Shown piece by piece: positions 14,736-23,693 of a stretch of DNA of 33,962 nt; position 1 is the stretch's first letter; every line of letters starts with the position of its first letter. Below the pieces are notes generated by a model. It was not told where the DNA came from. It searched no databases and was given only the letters and a program-made list of their open reading frames with translations. The position numbers were made by a program, and so were the translations under genes. The stretch spans positions 1 through 33,962 of the forward strand of contig NCFS01000015.1 in NCBI GenBank assembly GCA_002281295.1, written 5' to 3'. This DNA is from Halothiobacillus sp. 35-54-62 (GTDB lineage Bacteria; Pseudomonadota; Gammaproteobacteria; Halothiobacillales; Halothiobacillaceae).

Positions 14736-16814
14736 ATGACGACAAACCCTGAACAACCGATAACGCCCGTATTTATCAATCGGGAATTAAGCCTGATTGC
14801 GTTTAACCGCCGCGTGCTTGAGCTCTCGCAAGATATTAGTGTGCCCTTGATGGAGCGACTCAAGTTTTTGTGTATTTCATCGGCGAATTTAGATGAGCTG
14901 TTTGAAGTGCGCATCGGCTCGTTAACCCAGCAGCTTCGCGCCGGCTTAAACCGGCCGGATGATTCGGGCTTAACGCCGCAAGAGCAACTCCAGCAGGTCT
15001 ACGCCAAAGCGCATGAGCTGGTGTACGACCAATACCATACGCTGAATGATGAAATTATCCCCGCGCTGGCCGAACAAGGGATCGACTTTTTGCGCCGCAC
15101 CCATTGGAGTGAAGCGCAGGCTTTGTGGGTTAAACAGTTCTTTCGGCGTGAACTTTTACCTTTGCTAACCCCACTAGGGCTTGATCCCTCGCATCCCTTT
15201 CCGCGTATTTTAAATAAATCGCTGAATTTCGTGGTGTCTCTTGAGGGCACCGATGACTATGGCCGCGAGGCTTGGATGGCCATTGTGCAGGCACCGCGTG
15301 CCCTGCCGCGCATTATTCGCATGGATGAAGAGGCCTCGGGGAGCGCTTCGAGTTTTGTGTTTTTAAGCTCCATTATTCACGCGCATGTGCATGAGCTGTT
15401 TCCGGGCATGACGGTGACGGGGTGCTATCAATTCCGTGTAACCCGCAATAGTGATTTAGCCGTTGATTTAGATGACGACGCCGATTTGCTCAAAACCCTG
15501 CAAGGGGGCTTGTTTGAGCGCAATTACGGCGATGCCGTGCGCTTAGAGGTGGCGGATAACTGCCCGCAAGAGATGATCGATTTTCTATGTGATCGCTTCA
15601 AGTTAGAAAGCATGGCCGTGTTTCAGGTGCATGGTCCTGTCAATTTGAACCGGCTGATGGCCTTGTATGGCTTGGTTAATCGCCCCGAGCTTAAAGATAC
15701 TCCTTTTACACCGAAGCTTAAAAATGAGCTGAGTGGGGATGCCAATATCTTTGAAACCATCGAGCAACGTGGGTCCATTTTGCTGCACCACCCCTATGAA
15801 TCGTTTATGCCCGTGGTGGAGTTTGTGCGCCAGGCGGCGAGCGACCCGAAGGTCGTGGCGATCAAAATGACGTTGTATCGCACAGGGCGCGATTCGGCGA
15901 TTGTGGATGCGTTGGAAGCGGCCGCGCGGGCAGGCAAAGAAGTGACGGCGGTGGTTGAATTGCGAGCCCGATTTGATGAAGAGGCCAATATCGATATTAC
16001 CACCCGCCTGCAAAAGGCCGGCGCGTATGTGGCCTATGGCATTGTGGGCTACAAAACCCACGGCAAAATGACACTCGTGCTGCGGCGTGATGGCACCCGT
16101 TTAAAGCGATTTGTGCACTTGGGTACGGGCAATTATCACCCCGGCACCGCGCGCATTTATACCGATTTTGGGTTGCTGACCGATGATCGTTTTTTCGGCG
16201 ATGATGTGAATAAGCTCTTTATGCAGCTTACGGGGCTGGGCCGGGGCATGCGTTTAAAGCGGTTGTTGCAATCGCCCTTTACCTTGCACAGCGGCATGTT
16301 AGAGCGCATTGCGCGTGAAATTGAGCACGCCAAAGCCGGACGCAAAGCGCTGATTCGCGCCAAAATGAACGCGCTGATTGATCGCCAAATTATTGAAGCG
16401 CTTTATCAAGCCTCTCAAGCGGGCGTGGTGATCGAGCTGATTGTACGCGGGGTGTGCTGCCTGCAACCCGGCGTGCCGGGGTTATCCGAAAATATCCATG
16501 TGCGTTCTGTGATGGGGCGGTTTTTGGAGCATCCGCGTGTGTTCTATTTCTTGAACGATGGCGATGATGAGCTCTTTTTATCTAGCGCTGACTGGATGCC
16601 GCGTAATTTCTTTGTGCGGCTAGAAACTTGCTTTCCGATCGATTCCCCAGAGCTTAAAGCCCGCGTGCTCAATGAGGCGTTTGAGCGTTATCTGGCTGAT
16701 AATACGGGCGCTTGGTCGCTTGAGGCTGATGGGTTGTATCATCGGGTTAAGCGTCATCACAATGCGAAACCCCGCTCGGCGCAGCAATCTTTGCTGGAGG
16801 ATTTGGCGGGTTAG
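14736..16814 (+). CDS. ppk1: polyphosphate kinase 1
   Basis: This 692-residue enzyme begins with the PPK1 N domain (FINRELSLIAFNRRVLELSQD, then ISSANLDELFEVRIG). The phospholipase-D-like catalytic region carries both conserved histidines: H442 in YKTHGKMTLVL, the autophosphorylated residue by analogy to E. coli H435, and H461 in FVHLGTGNYHPGTARIYTDF, analogous to H454. The 19-residue spacing is identical. It reversibly polymerises the gamma phosphate of ATP into polyphosphate at the inner membrane side. The divergent phoU and the intervening Pho-box candidate suggest phosphate control. No ppx follows. Confidence 0.96.
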   Translation: MTTNPEQPITPVFINRELSLIAFNRRVLELSQDISVPLMERLKFLCISSANLDELFEVRIGSLTQQLRAGLNRPDDSGLTPQEQLQQVYAKAHELVYDQYHTLNDEIIPALAEQGIDFLRRTHWSEAQALWVKQFFRRELLPLLTPLGLDPSHPFPRILNKSLNFVVSLEGTDDYGREAWMAIVQAPRALPRIIRMDEEASGSASSFVFLSSIIHAHVHELFPGMTVTGCYQFRVTRNSDLAVDLDDDADLLKTLQGGLFERNYGDAVRLEVADNCPQEMIDFLCDRFKLESMAVFQVHGPVNLNRLMALYGLVNRPELKDTPFTPKLKNELSGDANIFETIEQRGSILLHHPYESFMPVVEFVRQAASDPKVVAIKMTLYRTGRDSAIVDALEAAARAGKEVTAVVELRARFDEEANIDITTRLQKAGAYVAYGIVGYKTHGKMTLVLRRDGTRLKRFVHLGTGNYHPGTARIYTDFGLLTDDRFFGDDVNKLFMQLTGLGRGMRLKRLLQSPFTLHSGMLERIAREIEHAKAGRKALIRAKMNALIDRQIIEALYQASQAGVVIELIVRGVCCLQPGVPGLSENIHVRSVMGRFLEHPRVFYFLNDGDDELFLSSADWMPRNFFVRLETCFPIDSPELKARVLNEAFERYLADNTGAWSLEADGLYHRVKRHHNAKPRSAQQSLLEDLAG

Positions 16815-16863
16815 CTCAAGGCTGGCCAGTCGTGCCAGGCTTGGCGGTGAATCAACGGGGCAG

Positions 16864-16890
16864 AACGGGGCAGCAAGCCCCGTTTTTTTA
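16864..16890 (+). terminator. intrinsic terminator after ppk1
   Basis: AACGGGGC (16864-16871), loop AGCAA, GCCCCGTT (16877-16884) followed by an uninterrupted T run. It lies 50 bp beyond the ppk1 stop codon. Confidence 0.88.
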
Positions 16891-16903
16891 TGGAAAAAGC
16901 GGG

Positions 16904-18067
16904 CTAAAGCACGATGAGGTTGTCGCGGTGGATGAGTTCATCTTCTTCGGCAAAACCTAAAATGGCATTAATGGCGCTGCTGGGCTGGCGGCAAATTTTA
17001 CGCGATTGCTCGCTACTGTAGTTGGTGAGCCCCCGAGCCAAATCAGCCCCGCTGGCATCAATAATTCGCACCAAATCGCCCCGGGTGAACTCGCCTTCAA
17101 CTGAAACCACACCAATTGGCAACAGAGAACGCCCCCCTTGGCGCAGCGCCGCCGCCGCGCCGGCATCCACCGTGAGCGTGCCGCGCGCGCGCAACTGCCC
17201 CGCCAGCCATTGCTTGCGTGCGGCCAGCCGGCTTTGCGCCGGTTGAAACACCGTGCCGATGCCAGGTGTGCCGGCAGCTAGCTCCAGCAGAACGCGAGGG
17301 GTGGCGCCCGATGCCACCACGGTTGCCGCGCCCGATTGTGCGGCGCGTTTGGCGGCAATCACCTTGGTGTACATACCGCCTCGGCCAAGTTTCCCGCCTT
17401 CGGGTGAGGCCATGCCTTCAAGGCTTAGGTCACCGGCGGTAACTTCTGTGAGCAGTTTGGCGGCGGGATTTTTGCGCGGATCGCTATCAAACAGGCCGAG
17501 TTGATCGGTGAGAATCACCAGCACATCGGCTTCAACCAAATTGGCGACCAAGGCGGCGAGCGTATCGTTATCGCCAAAACGGATTTCGTCGGTGGCCACG
17601 GTATCGTTTTCGTTGACCACAGGGACAACGCCTAAATCCAGCAATACCCGCAAGGTGCTGCGGGCATTGAGGTACCGCTGGCGGTTTGATAAATCATCAT
17701 GCGTGAGCAAAATTTGCGCGGTGTGAATGCCGTGGCGCAGCAAAACATCGGCGTAAGCCTGCACAAGCCCCATCTGGCCTACGGCGGCGGCGGCTTGTAA
17801 TTCGGGTAGGGCCGTGGGGCGATCTTTCCAGCCCAAACGCGCCATGCCTTCAGCCACCGCGCCGGAGGTGACGATGACAATTTCACGCCCTTGGGCTCGA
17901 AGTGCGGCAATTTGCTCGGCCCAGCGGTCAATGGCTGCTAAATCTAACCCCGCGCCATTGCCCGTGACCATGGCGGAGCCAATTTTAATTACCCAGCGGC
18001 GATCGGTTTTCAGGTGCGCGCGGGCATCGGGTGCGGGGTTATGGGCCAATAGATCAGCGGGGCTCAT
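16904..18067 (-). CDS. proB: glutamate 5-kinase
   Basis: This 387-residue protein has the amino-acid-kinase domain (about 20-275) with [11 protein letters not shown] (phosphate loop), [40 protein letters not shown] (glutamate site) and the [15 protein letters not shown] lid. A C-terminal PUA domain follows (about 295-375: [13 protein letters not shown] to [17 protein letters not shown]). It phosphorylates glutamate in the first step of proline synthesis and is usually inhibited by proline. It lies 6 bp after obgE in the conserved rplU-rpmA-obgE-proB order. A short N-terminal extension of about 20 residues precedes the kinase fold. Confidence 0.96.
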   Translation of the reverse strand: MSPADLLAHNPAPDARAHLKTDRRWVIKIGSAMVTGNGAGLDLAAIDRWAEQIAALRAQGREIVIVTSGAVAEGMARLGWKDRPTALPELQAAAAVGQMGLVQAYADVLLRHGIHTAQILLTHDDLSNRQRYLNARSTLRVLLDLGVVPVVNENDTVATDEIRFGDNDTLAALVANLVEADVLVILTDQLGLFDSDPRKNPAAKLLTEVTAGDLSLEGMASPEGGKLGRGGMYTKVIAAKRAAQSGAATVVASGATPRVLLELAAGTPGIGTVFQPAQSRLAARKQWLAGQLRARGTLTVDAGAAAALRQGGRSLLPIGVVSVEGEFTRGDLVRIIDASGADLARGLTNYSSEQSRKICRQPSSAINAILGFAEEDELIHRDNLIVL

Positions 18068-18073
18068 GCGTGG

Positions 18074-19207
<1,134 letters not shown>

Positions 19208-19257
19208 TCACCTAGGCCGAGGTTTGAGGGATGAATCGATTCACTCCGCCAGCGGCC

Positions 19258-19289
19258 GAAAACACAAAAGCCCCGCAGTGTACGGGGCT
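19258..19289 (-). terminator. intrinsic terminator after rpmA
   Basis: On the minus strand, AGCCCCG (19283-19289), a 7-nt loop, and CGGGGCT (19269-19275) form a stem followed by TTTGTGTTTT. It lies about 70 bp past the rpmA stop, before obgE, so ribosomal-protein transcripts may outnumber obgE-proB. Confidence 0.75.
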
Positions 19290-19359
19290 GAAAATCTGGG
19301 GGTAGCCCAGCAAGAAATTGATCGTTGCCTAACGGACGTGCCGTTGGGGCGGCACCCGT

Positions 19360-19620
19360 TTAGACGGTAGGAACGATGCTCACAAAGCGACGGGATTTGT
19401 CGCCTTTAACTTCAAACTTAACCGCGCCATCAACCAGTGCGAACAAGGTGTAATCACGACCACAACCCACGTTAGCGCCCGGATGAAACTGGGTGCCACG
19501 TTGGCGGATGATGATGCTACCCGCGTTGATGACTTGGCCGCCGTAGCGTTTAACGCCTAAGCGTTTGCTTTCGGAATCACGGCCGTTGCGTGACGAGCCG
19601 GCTGCTTTTTTATGTGCCAT
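19360..19620 (-). CDS. rpmA: 50S ribosomal protein L27
   Basis: This 86-residue protein starts [20 protein letters not shown] and contains [24 protein letters not shown], the L27 signature near the peptidyl-transferase centre. The ending is normal in length. GGAG lies 7 nt before the ATG. The N-terminus begins directly with the functional AHKKA sequence, with no cleaved extension as in Firmicutes. Confidence 0.98.
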   Translation of the reverse strand: MAHKKAAGSSRNGRDSESKRLGVKRYGGQVINAGSIIIRQRGTQFHPGANVGCGRDYTLFALVDGAVKFEVKGDKSRRFVSIVPTV

Positions 19621-19672
19621 GACAAAACTCCAAACAGGGCAATAAGACGGAAAAAACCCGCCTTACGCGAAA

Positions 19673-19984
19673 TTAACCATTAATGCTGGTGATTTTAATC
19701 TCGGTGAACGCTTGGCGATGACCTTGATGCTTGCGATGATGCTTACGGCGACGGAACTTGATGATGTCCACTTTTTTGCCTCGGCCTTGACCGATGATTT
19801 CGGCGGTCACGGTGGCACCCACCAAGACGGGCGAACCGACTTGGATGGCTTCGCCGTTAGCGATCATCAACACGCGATCAAGCGTGATTGCGGTGCCTTC
19901 TTCGCCTTCTAATTTTTCAACCCGGAGCCATTCGCCAGGTTCTACGCGATACTGTTTACCGCCGGTGACTACTACTGCGTACAT
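19673..19984 (-). CDS. rplU: 50S ribosomal protein L21
   Basis: This 103-residue protein ([25 protein letters not shown] ... [22 protein letters not shown]) has the typical L21 start and the basic [11 protein letters not shown] segment that binds 23S rRNA. It is the first gene of the rplU-rpmA-obgE-proB group, with a 52-bp gap to rpmA and a strong promoter about 85-113 bp upstream. Confidence 0.98.
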   Translation of the reverse strand: MYAVVVTGGKQYRVEPGEWLRVEKLEGEEGTAITLDRVLMIANGEAIQVGSPVLVGATVTAEIIGQGRGKKVDIIKFRRRKHHRKHQGHRQAFTEIKITSING

Positions 19985-20068
19985 GTTGGTATTTAACCTT
20001 TATTCAGGTCGCGCACGCTAGCTTGAAGTCAGCCAGTCACACGCTGTGATCTTATGGAAAGGCGGCGG

Positions 20069-20097
20069 ATATTAGCGAGTTGTTTCGCCCCCGTCAA
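20069..20097 (-). promoter_or_regulatory. sigma70 promoter of rplU
   Basis: On the minus strand TTGACG (20092-20097) and TAATAT (20069-20074) are separated by exactly 17 bp, each matching consensus at 4-5 of 6 positions. A start near 20061 gives a leader of about 77 nt. Confidence 0.8.
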
Positions 20098-20179
20098 GTA
20101 CCTTGAGCAAGACCCGTGTGATTTTGATGCGGTGATGTCGTGATTGCAAATATAGCCAAGCTCGTCGATACTCAGGCTT

Positions 20180-20587
20180 ATGAATTTAAAACGCATCATT
20201 ACCTCAATCATGCTGATGTTCGCTGTTTGGCTGCCGCTCGACAACGCGCTGGCGGCTGCCGTGATTGAGGGCTGCCCGATGATGTCGCATGCGTTTGCCG
20301 ATGGCTTGAATAAAATGGGGCGCGCGCAAACATCACCCCTTCACGTGCCTTGTCATGAGATGAGCATGATGGCCTCTGCGCCGATGGGGGCTGATGCGCC
20401 CCCAGCCTATCATTGCGTGAATGGCTGCGAGCATTGCAGCTTATGTTTGTTACTCGGTTCGGTTGCCTTGCCTTGCACGGCCGTTCTGCCGGCCGTTCTG
20501 CCTGTGCTATCACAGCCACTTTCCTCTCCTTCGGCGCACATTTATTCGGATGTTGCCGCCTGTGTCTTTCGCCCCCCTATTGTTTAG
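20180..20587 (+). CDS. small exported Cys/His/Met-rich protein upstream of cus genes
   Basis: This 135-residue protein has a signal peptide (MNLKRIITSIMLMFAVWLPLDNALA). The mature part is rich in metal ligands: GCPMMSHAF, HVPCHEMSMMASAPMGAD and YHCVNGCEHCSLCLLL. A hydrophobic C-terminal segment follows (SVALPCTAVLPAVLPVL). The Cys-rich motif before a hydrophobic stretch resembles DUF2946 / CopL-like small proteins found beside copper-resistance genes, but I cannot name the family with certainty. It could bind periplasmic Cu(I) or feed the CusCBA pump; that is inference. It is 158 bp ahead of cusC and may have its own promoter. Its upstream ribosome site is weak. Confidence 0.7.
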   Translation: MNLKRIITSIMLMFAVWLPLDNALAAAVIEGCPMMSHAFADGLNKMGRAQTSPLHVPCHEMSMMASAPMGADAPPAYHCVNGCEHCSLCLLLGSVALPCTAVLPAVLPVLSQPLSSPSAHIYSDVAACVFRPPIV

Positions 20588-20635
20588 TCCCCAGCGGGTT
20601 CTTGTGCCTAAAACGGCGCTAGTTGCGTATTTATT

Positions 20636-20649
20636 TTGATCGTTATCAA
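20636..20649 (+). promoter_or_regulatory. FNR/Anr-type palindrome upstream of cusC
   Basis: TTGATCGTTATCAA is a perfect match to the FNR/Anr consensus TTGAT-N4-ATCAA. Its centre is about 103 bp upstream of the cusC start codon. A weak -10-like CATGAT (20677-20682) lies about 35 bp beyond the centre, roughly where a class II FNR-activated promoter would need it. No CueR- or CusR-type operator was recognised. This predicts oxygen-dependent control of the copper pump. Confidence 0.6.
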
Positions 20650-20745
20650 TTAAGTACCGCGTTTTTTTTACCTGAGCATGATTTGGTTCTTCGTATTGCT
20701 GCGACGGGTCTTATTGCTGCGCTTAGGAATTGATAGGGGGTTTTT

Positions 20746-22023
20746 ATGTTTACACAGTTATTGCGGCGACTTTTGCCGACGGCGATGCCGATAGCGATAC
20801 CGATAGCCATACTTGGGGTGTGCTTTTCTGGGGGTGTTTTGGCGACCGAGCCCCGTGTTGAGGGCGAGGCGTTATCTTTGCAACAGGCTCAAACGCTGGC
20901 GCTAACGAGCGATCAGGGGATTGAGGCGACAAGTCATACGCGCGATGCCGATGCCTTGGATGCGGGGGCGGCGGATCAATTGCCTGACCCGACTATTTCG
21001 GTTGGGCTGCAAAACTTGCCGCTCGATAATTTCAGCATGACGCGCTTGCCTACCACCATGCTGGCGGTGACTTTAAGCCAAACCTTGCCCCCGGGGGATA
21101 CGCTCGCACAGCAAGCCCTTGCGGCGGATGCGCGCACTGCGGCCGCCACGGCTGATATTACGGTGAAGCAGCAGGTGCTTTTGCGTGAAGTACGGCGTTT
21201 TTGGTTAACCGTGTACCGCGATGAGCAAACGATAGCGTTATTGCAGCATGAAAAAACCTTGTATCAGCGATTGTTGCGCAGCGCGCAAACGGCTTACAGC
21301 GCGGGCCGGGCGCGGGCGACGGATTTGGTGCGCTTGCAAGTCAAGCTGGCTGAACTCGATGATGCCATTGCGCAAAAAATGGGGGATGCCGCCGCCACGC
21401 GGGCGCGATTAGCGCGTTGGATTGGTGGGCGTGCCGAGGCGCCGTGGCCGAAGGCATTACCCGATGTGCTGGAAAAAACGCCTGCCGGCGGTATTAATCA
21501 GCAGCCGGAGCTTGCCGTTTTGCGGGCACAGCTCGGCGAAGCGCGGGCGGGTGTTGGGGTGGCCAAAGCGGCTTTTCAACCCCAGTTTGGGGTGGAAGTG
21601 GGCTATGGCGTGAACGCGGGCACGATGCCGAATACGGGCTCAATCGGGGTGTCTATGAGCTTGCCGATTTTTACAGGCGAGCGCCAAGTGCCGCGTTTGG
21701 CGGCGGCGCAGCAACGGGCGGCCGCCCAGCAGTTGGCTTTGGATAATCGCGCCGCAGAACTACAGGCTGAGCGGCAATCGCTTATCCGTAACGTGGCAAG
21801 TTTTAATCAGCGAATTGAGGGCTACGACACCCGCATCCTGCCCCAGTTAAGGCAGGTTACCCAGCTGGCGCAAAGTCAGTTTGGCGCGGGTGGCGGCGAT
21901 TTCACGGCGATTGTGGACGCCGAACAGGCATTAATTCAAGGCCAGCAGCAACGGCTGGATTTAACGATTGATCGAGCCAGCAGCTTGATTGATTTGCGTT
22001 ATTTGGTGGAGAACCCTTCATGA
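20746..22023 (+). CDS. cusC: TolC-family outer-membrane channel of a Cu/Ag efflux system
   Basis: This 425-residue protein has a signal peptide and two OEP repeats with long coiled helices (LSLQQAQTLALTSDQGIEATS, and QFGAGGGDFTAIVDAEQALIQGQQQRLD near the end). It matches the TolC/CusC-like outer-membrane factors of HME-RND pumps. It would form the trimeric exit duct for metal from the CusBA complex. No clear lipobox is present, unlike E. coli CusC. AGGGGG precedes the ATG. Its stop overlaps the cusB start (ATGA, 22020-22023). The signal peptide contains a short repeat (20782-20805, GCGATGCCGATA twice with one change). Confidence 0.9.
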   Translation: MFTQLLRRLLPTAMPIAIPIAILGVCFSGGVLATEPRVEGEALSLQQAQTLALTSDQGIEATSHTRDADALDAGAADQLPDPTISVGLQNLPLDNFSMTRLPTTMLAVTLSQTLPPGDTLAQQALAADARTAAATADITVKQQVLLREVRRFWLTVYRDEQTIALLQHEKTLYQRLLRSAQTAYSAGRARATDLVRLQVKLAELDDAIAQKMGDAAATRARLARWIGGRAEAPWPKALPDVLEKTPAGGINQQPELAVLRAQLGEARAGVGVAKAAFQPQFGVEVGYGVNAGTMPNTGSIGVSMSLPIFTGERQVPRLAAAQQRAAAQQLALDNRAAELQAERQSLIRNVASFNQRIEGYDTRILPQLRQVTQLAQSQFGAGGGDFTAIVDAEQALIQGQQQRLDLTIDRASSLIDLRYLVENPS

Positions 22024-23681
22024 ACACATCTGCTTTGATTGGTCTTGTGGCGACCGGCTTGGTTGCGAGTGTGGCGGCCAGTGCCGTGACTTATACCTTA
22101 ATTTCGGTGCCCGCCGTACGCCCCGCCATGGCCGATGACATGGCAGGCATGGCGATGGATTCGGGTAATGACAAAAAGGCAGCAGTGCCCCAAACCCCTT
22201 CCGTGGCAAACAAGGCGGCGGGCGAGCCTAAATTTGTTACCAAATATACCTGCCCGATGCATCCGCAAATTATCGAAGATCACCCGGGGCATTGCCCGAT
22301 TTGCGGCATGACTTTGGTGCCGAAACTTTTTCCGGTGAGTACGAAGGCTACGGCGGGCGCAAGTTCGGCCGAGCCCGCTGCGCTCGTGCCGCCGGCGGTC
22401 GTATCGAAACCGGCCGCCGAAGTGGCCGCCAAAACTGGTGCAGAGCCTAAATTTGTTACCAAATATACCTGCCCGATGCACCCGCAAATTATCGAGGATC
22501 ACCCGGGGCATTGTCCGATTTGCGGCATGACCTTGGTGCCGAAACTTTTTCCCGTGGGTACTAAGGACACGGCGGGCGATGGCGCTAATTCTTTGAATGC
22601 GGCGAGCGAGCCGGCAAAAGGCGGCGCCCCTGCGCCGTTAGCGGCGCCGATGGTGATGCCGTCGGTGTCGGTTGCGCCCCTCACCTTGCGCTACATGAAT
22701 GTGGTGCTGGCACCGGTGGCGTGGCGCAATCTCACGCGGCAAATTCATAGCGTGGGCTTGGTGGATTTTGATGAAAATCGCTTGGCGCATGTGCACCCGC
22801 GTGCCAGTGGCTGGGTGGAAATGCTGAATGTGCGCGCGTTGGGCGATACGGTGCACAAAGGGGAGGTGCTGCTCACGCTGTATTCGCCGGATATTTTATC
22901 GGCTGAAAAGGATTTTTTAGTCGCCAAAAATAGTGGCATGAGCGTGTTACTCGATGCCGCGCGTGAGCGTCTGCGTTTGCTGAATGTGCCGGAGGCAATC
23001 ATTAATCAAATTGCCACCACCGGCAAAGTGGCGCGCACCATCCCCGTGGTGGCGCCGCAATCGGGTTATATCTCAGCGATTAATTTACGCGATGGGATGT
23101 ATGTCACGCCCGATTTAGATATGTACACCATTGCCGATGCCGCCAAGGTATGGGTTTCGGTTGAAATTTTGGCGCGCGATATGGAGCAAATTGCGGCAGG
23201 TCAGCCCGCCGCGATGACGGTCGATGGCATTCCGGGGCGCATTTGGCATGGCACGGTGGATTTTGTGTATCCCGAGTTGGACCCCAAGTCGCGCACCTTA
23301 AAAGCGCGCCTCGTGTTCGACAACACCGATGGGGTGCTAAAACCCAATCAATTTGCCGAAGTGGGGATTAGCGGTGTGCCACAGGCCGATGTGCTCACCG
23401 TGCCCACGGCGGCGGTAATTCCCACGCCGAATGGGGCGCGGGTGGTGCGTAAAAATGCCGATGGGTCGTTTCAGCCGGTTTTGGTTACGGTGGGGCCTTC
23501 GGCTGGGGGGTATACCGCAATCACAAGCGGTTTGAATCCGAACGATGAGGTGGTGGCTTCGGGGCAGTTTTTGCTGGATTCTGAAAGCAGCTTGCAGGCG
23601 TCATTTGCCCGCATGACAGGCAGCATGGATGCGGCGCCCACTGATGCTGCGCCCGCAACCGCGCATCAGCACGCGCATTAA
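22020..23681 (+). CDS. cusB: periplasmic adaptor CusB with two N-terminal heavy-metal-binding domains
   Basis: This 553-residue adaptor has an N-terminal membrane anchor (about 5-32) and a Met-rich segment (DDMAGMAMDSG). Two heavy-metal-binding domains follow, with the motif YTCPMHPQI...HCPICGM, at about 69-112 (C78, M80, H81, C92, C95, M97) and 142-185 (same residues shifted by 73). The RND adaptor body covers barrel-sandwich, hairpin and beta-barrel: VHPRASGWVEMLNVRALGDTVHKGEVLLTLYSP, VVAPQSGYISAINLRDGMYV, and FAEVGISGVPQADVLTVP. A His-containing tail ends HQHAH. It links CusA to CusC and hands Cu(I)/Ag(I) to the pump. The family normally has one such domain or none; here there are two nearly identical copies. 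Confidence 0.94.
   Translation: MNTSALIGLVATGLVASVAASAVTYTLISVPAVRPAMADDMAGMAMDSGNDKKAAVPQTPSVANKAAGEPKFVTKYTCPMHPQIIEDHPGHCPICGMTLVPKLFPVSTKATAGASSAEPAALVPPAVVSKPAAEVAAKTGAEPKFVTKYTCPMHPQIIEDHPGHCPICGMTLVPKLFPVGTKDTAGDGANSLNAASEPAKGGAPAPLAAPMVMPSVSVAPLTLRYMNVVLAPVAWRNLTRQIHSVGLVDFDENRLAHVHPRASGWVEMLNVRALGDTVHKGEVLLTLYSPDILSAEKDFLVAKNSGMSVLLDAARERLRLLNVPEAIINQIATTGKVARTIPVVAPQSGYISAINLRDGMYVTPDLDMYTIADAAKVWVSVEILARDMEQIAAGQPAAMTVDGIPGRIWHGTVDFVYPELDPKSRTLKARLVFDNTDGVLKPNQFAEVGISGVPQADVLTVPTAAVIPTPNGARVVRKNADGSFQPVLVTVGPSAGGYTAITSGLNPNDEVVASGQFLLDSESSLQASFARMTGSMDAAPTDAAPATAHQHAH
22224..22578 (+). repeat. tandem duplication inside cusB (two 136-bp copies, 219-bp period)
   Basis: Positions 22224-22359 and 22443-22578 align without gaps and differ at 9 of 136 bases, mostly silent changes. 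Each copy encodes one complete CxMH...CPICGM metal-binding domain and its flanks. The intervening linkers differ, so only the domain was kept similar. Confidence 0.85.
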
Positions 23682-23693
23682 GGGGGTTAAATC

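Noticed and set aside
15603-16061. 152-codon minus-strand frame inside ppk1
   Set aside because: It lies in the conserved catalytic region of ppk1 and shows no recognisable domain.
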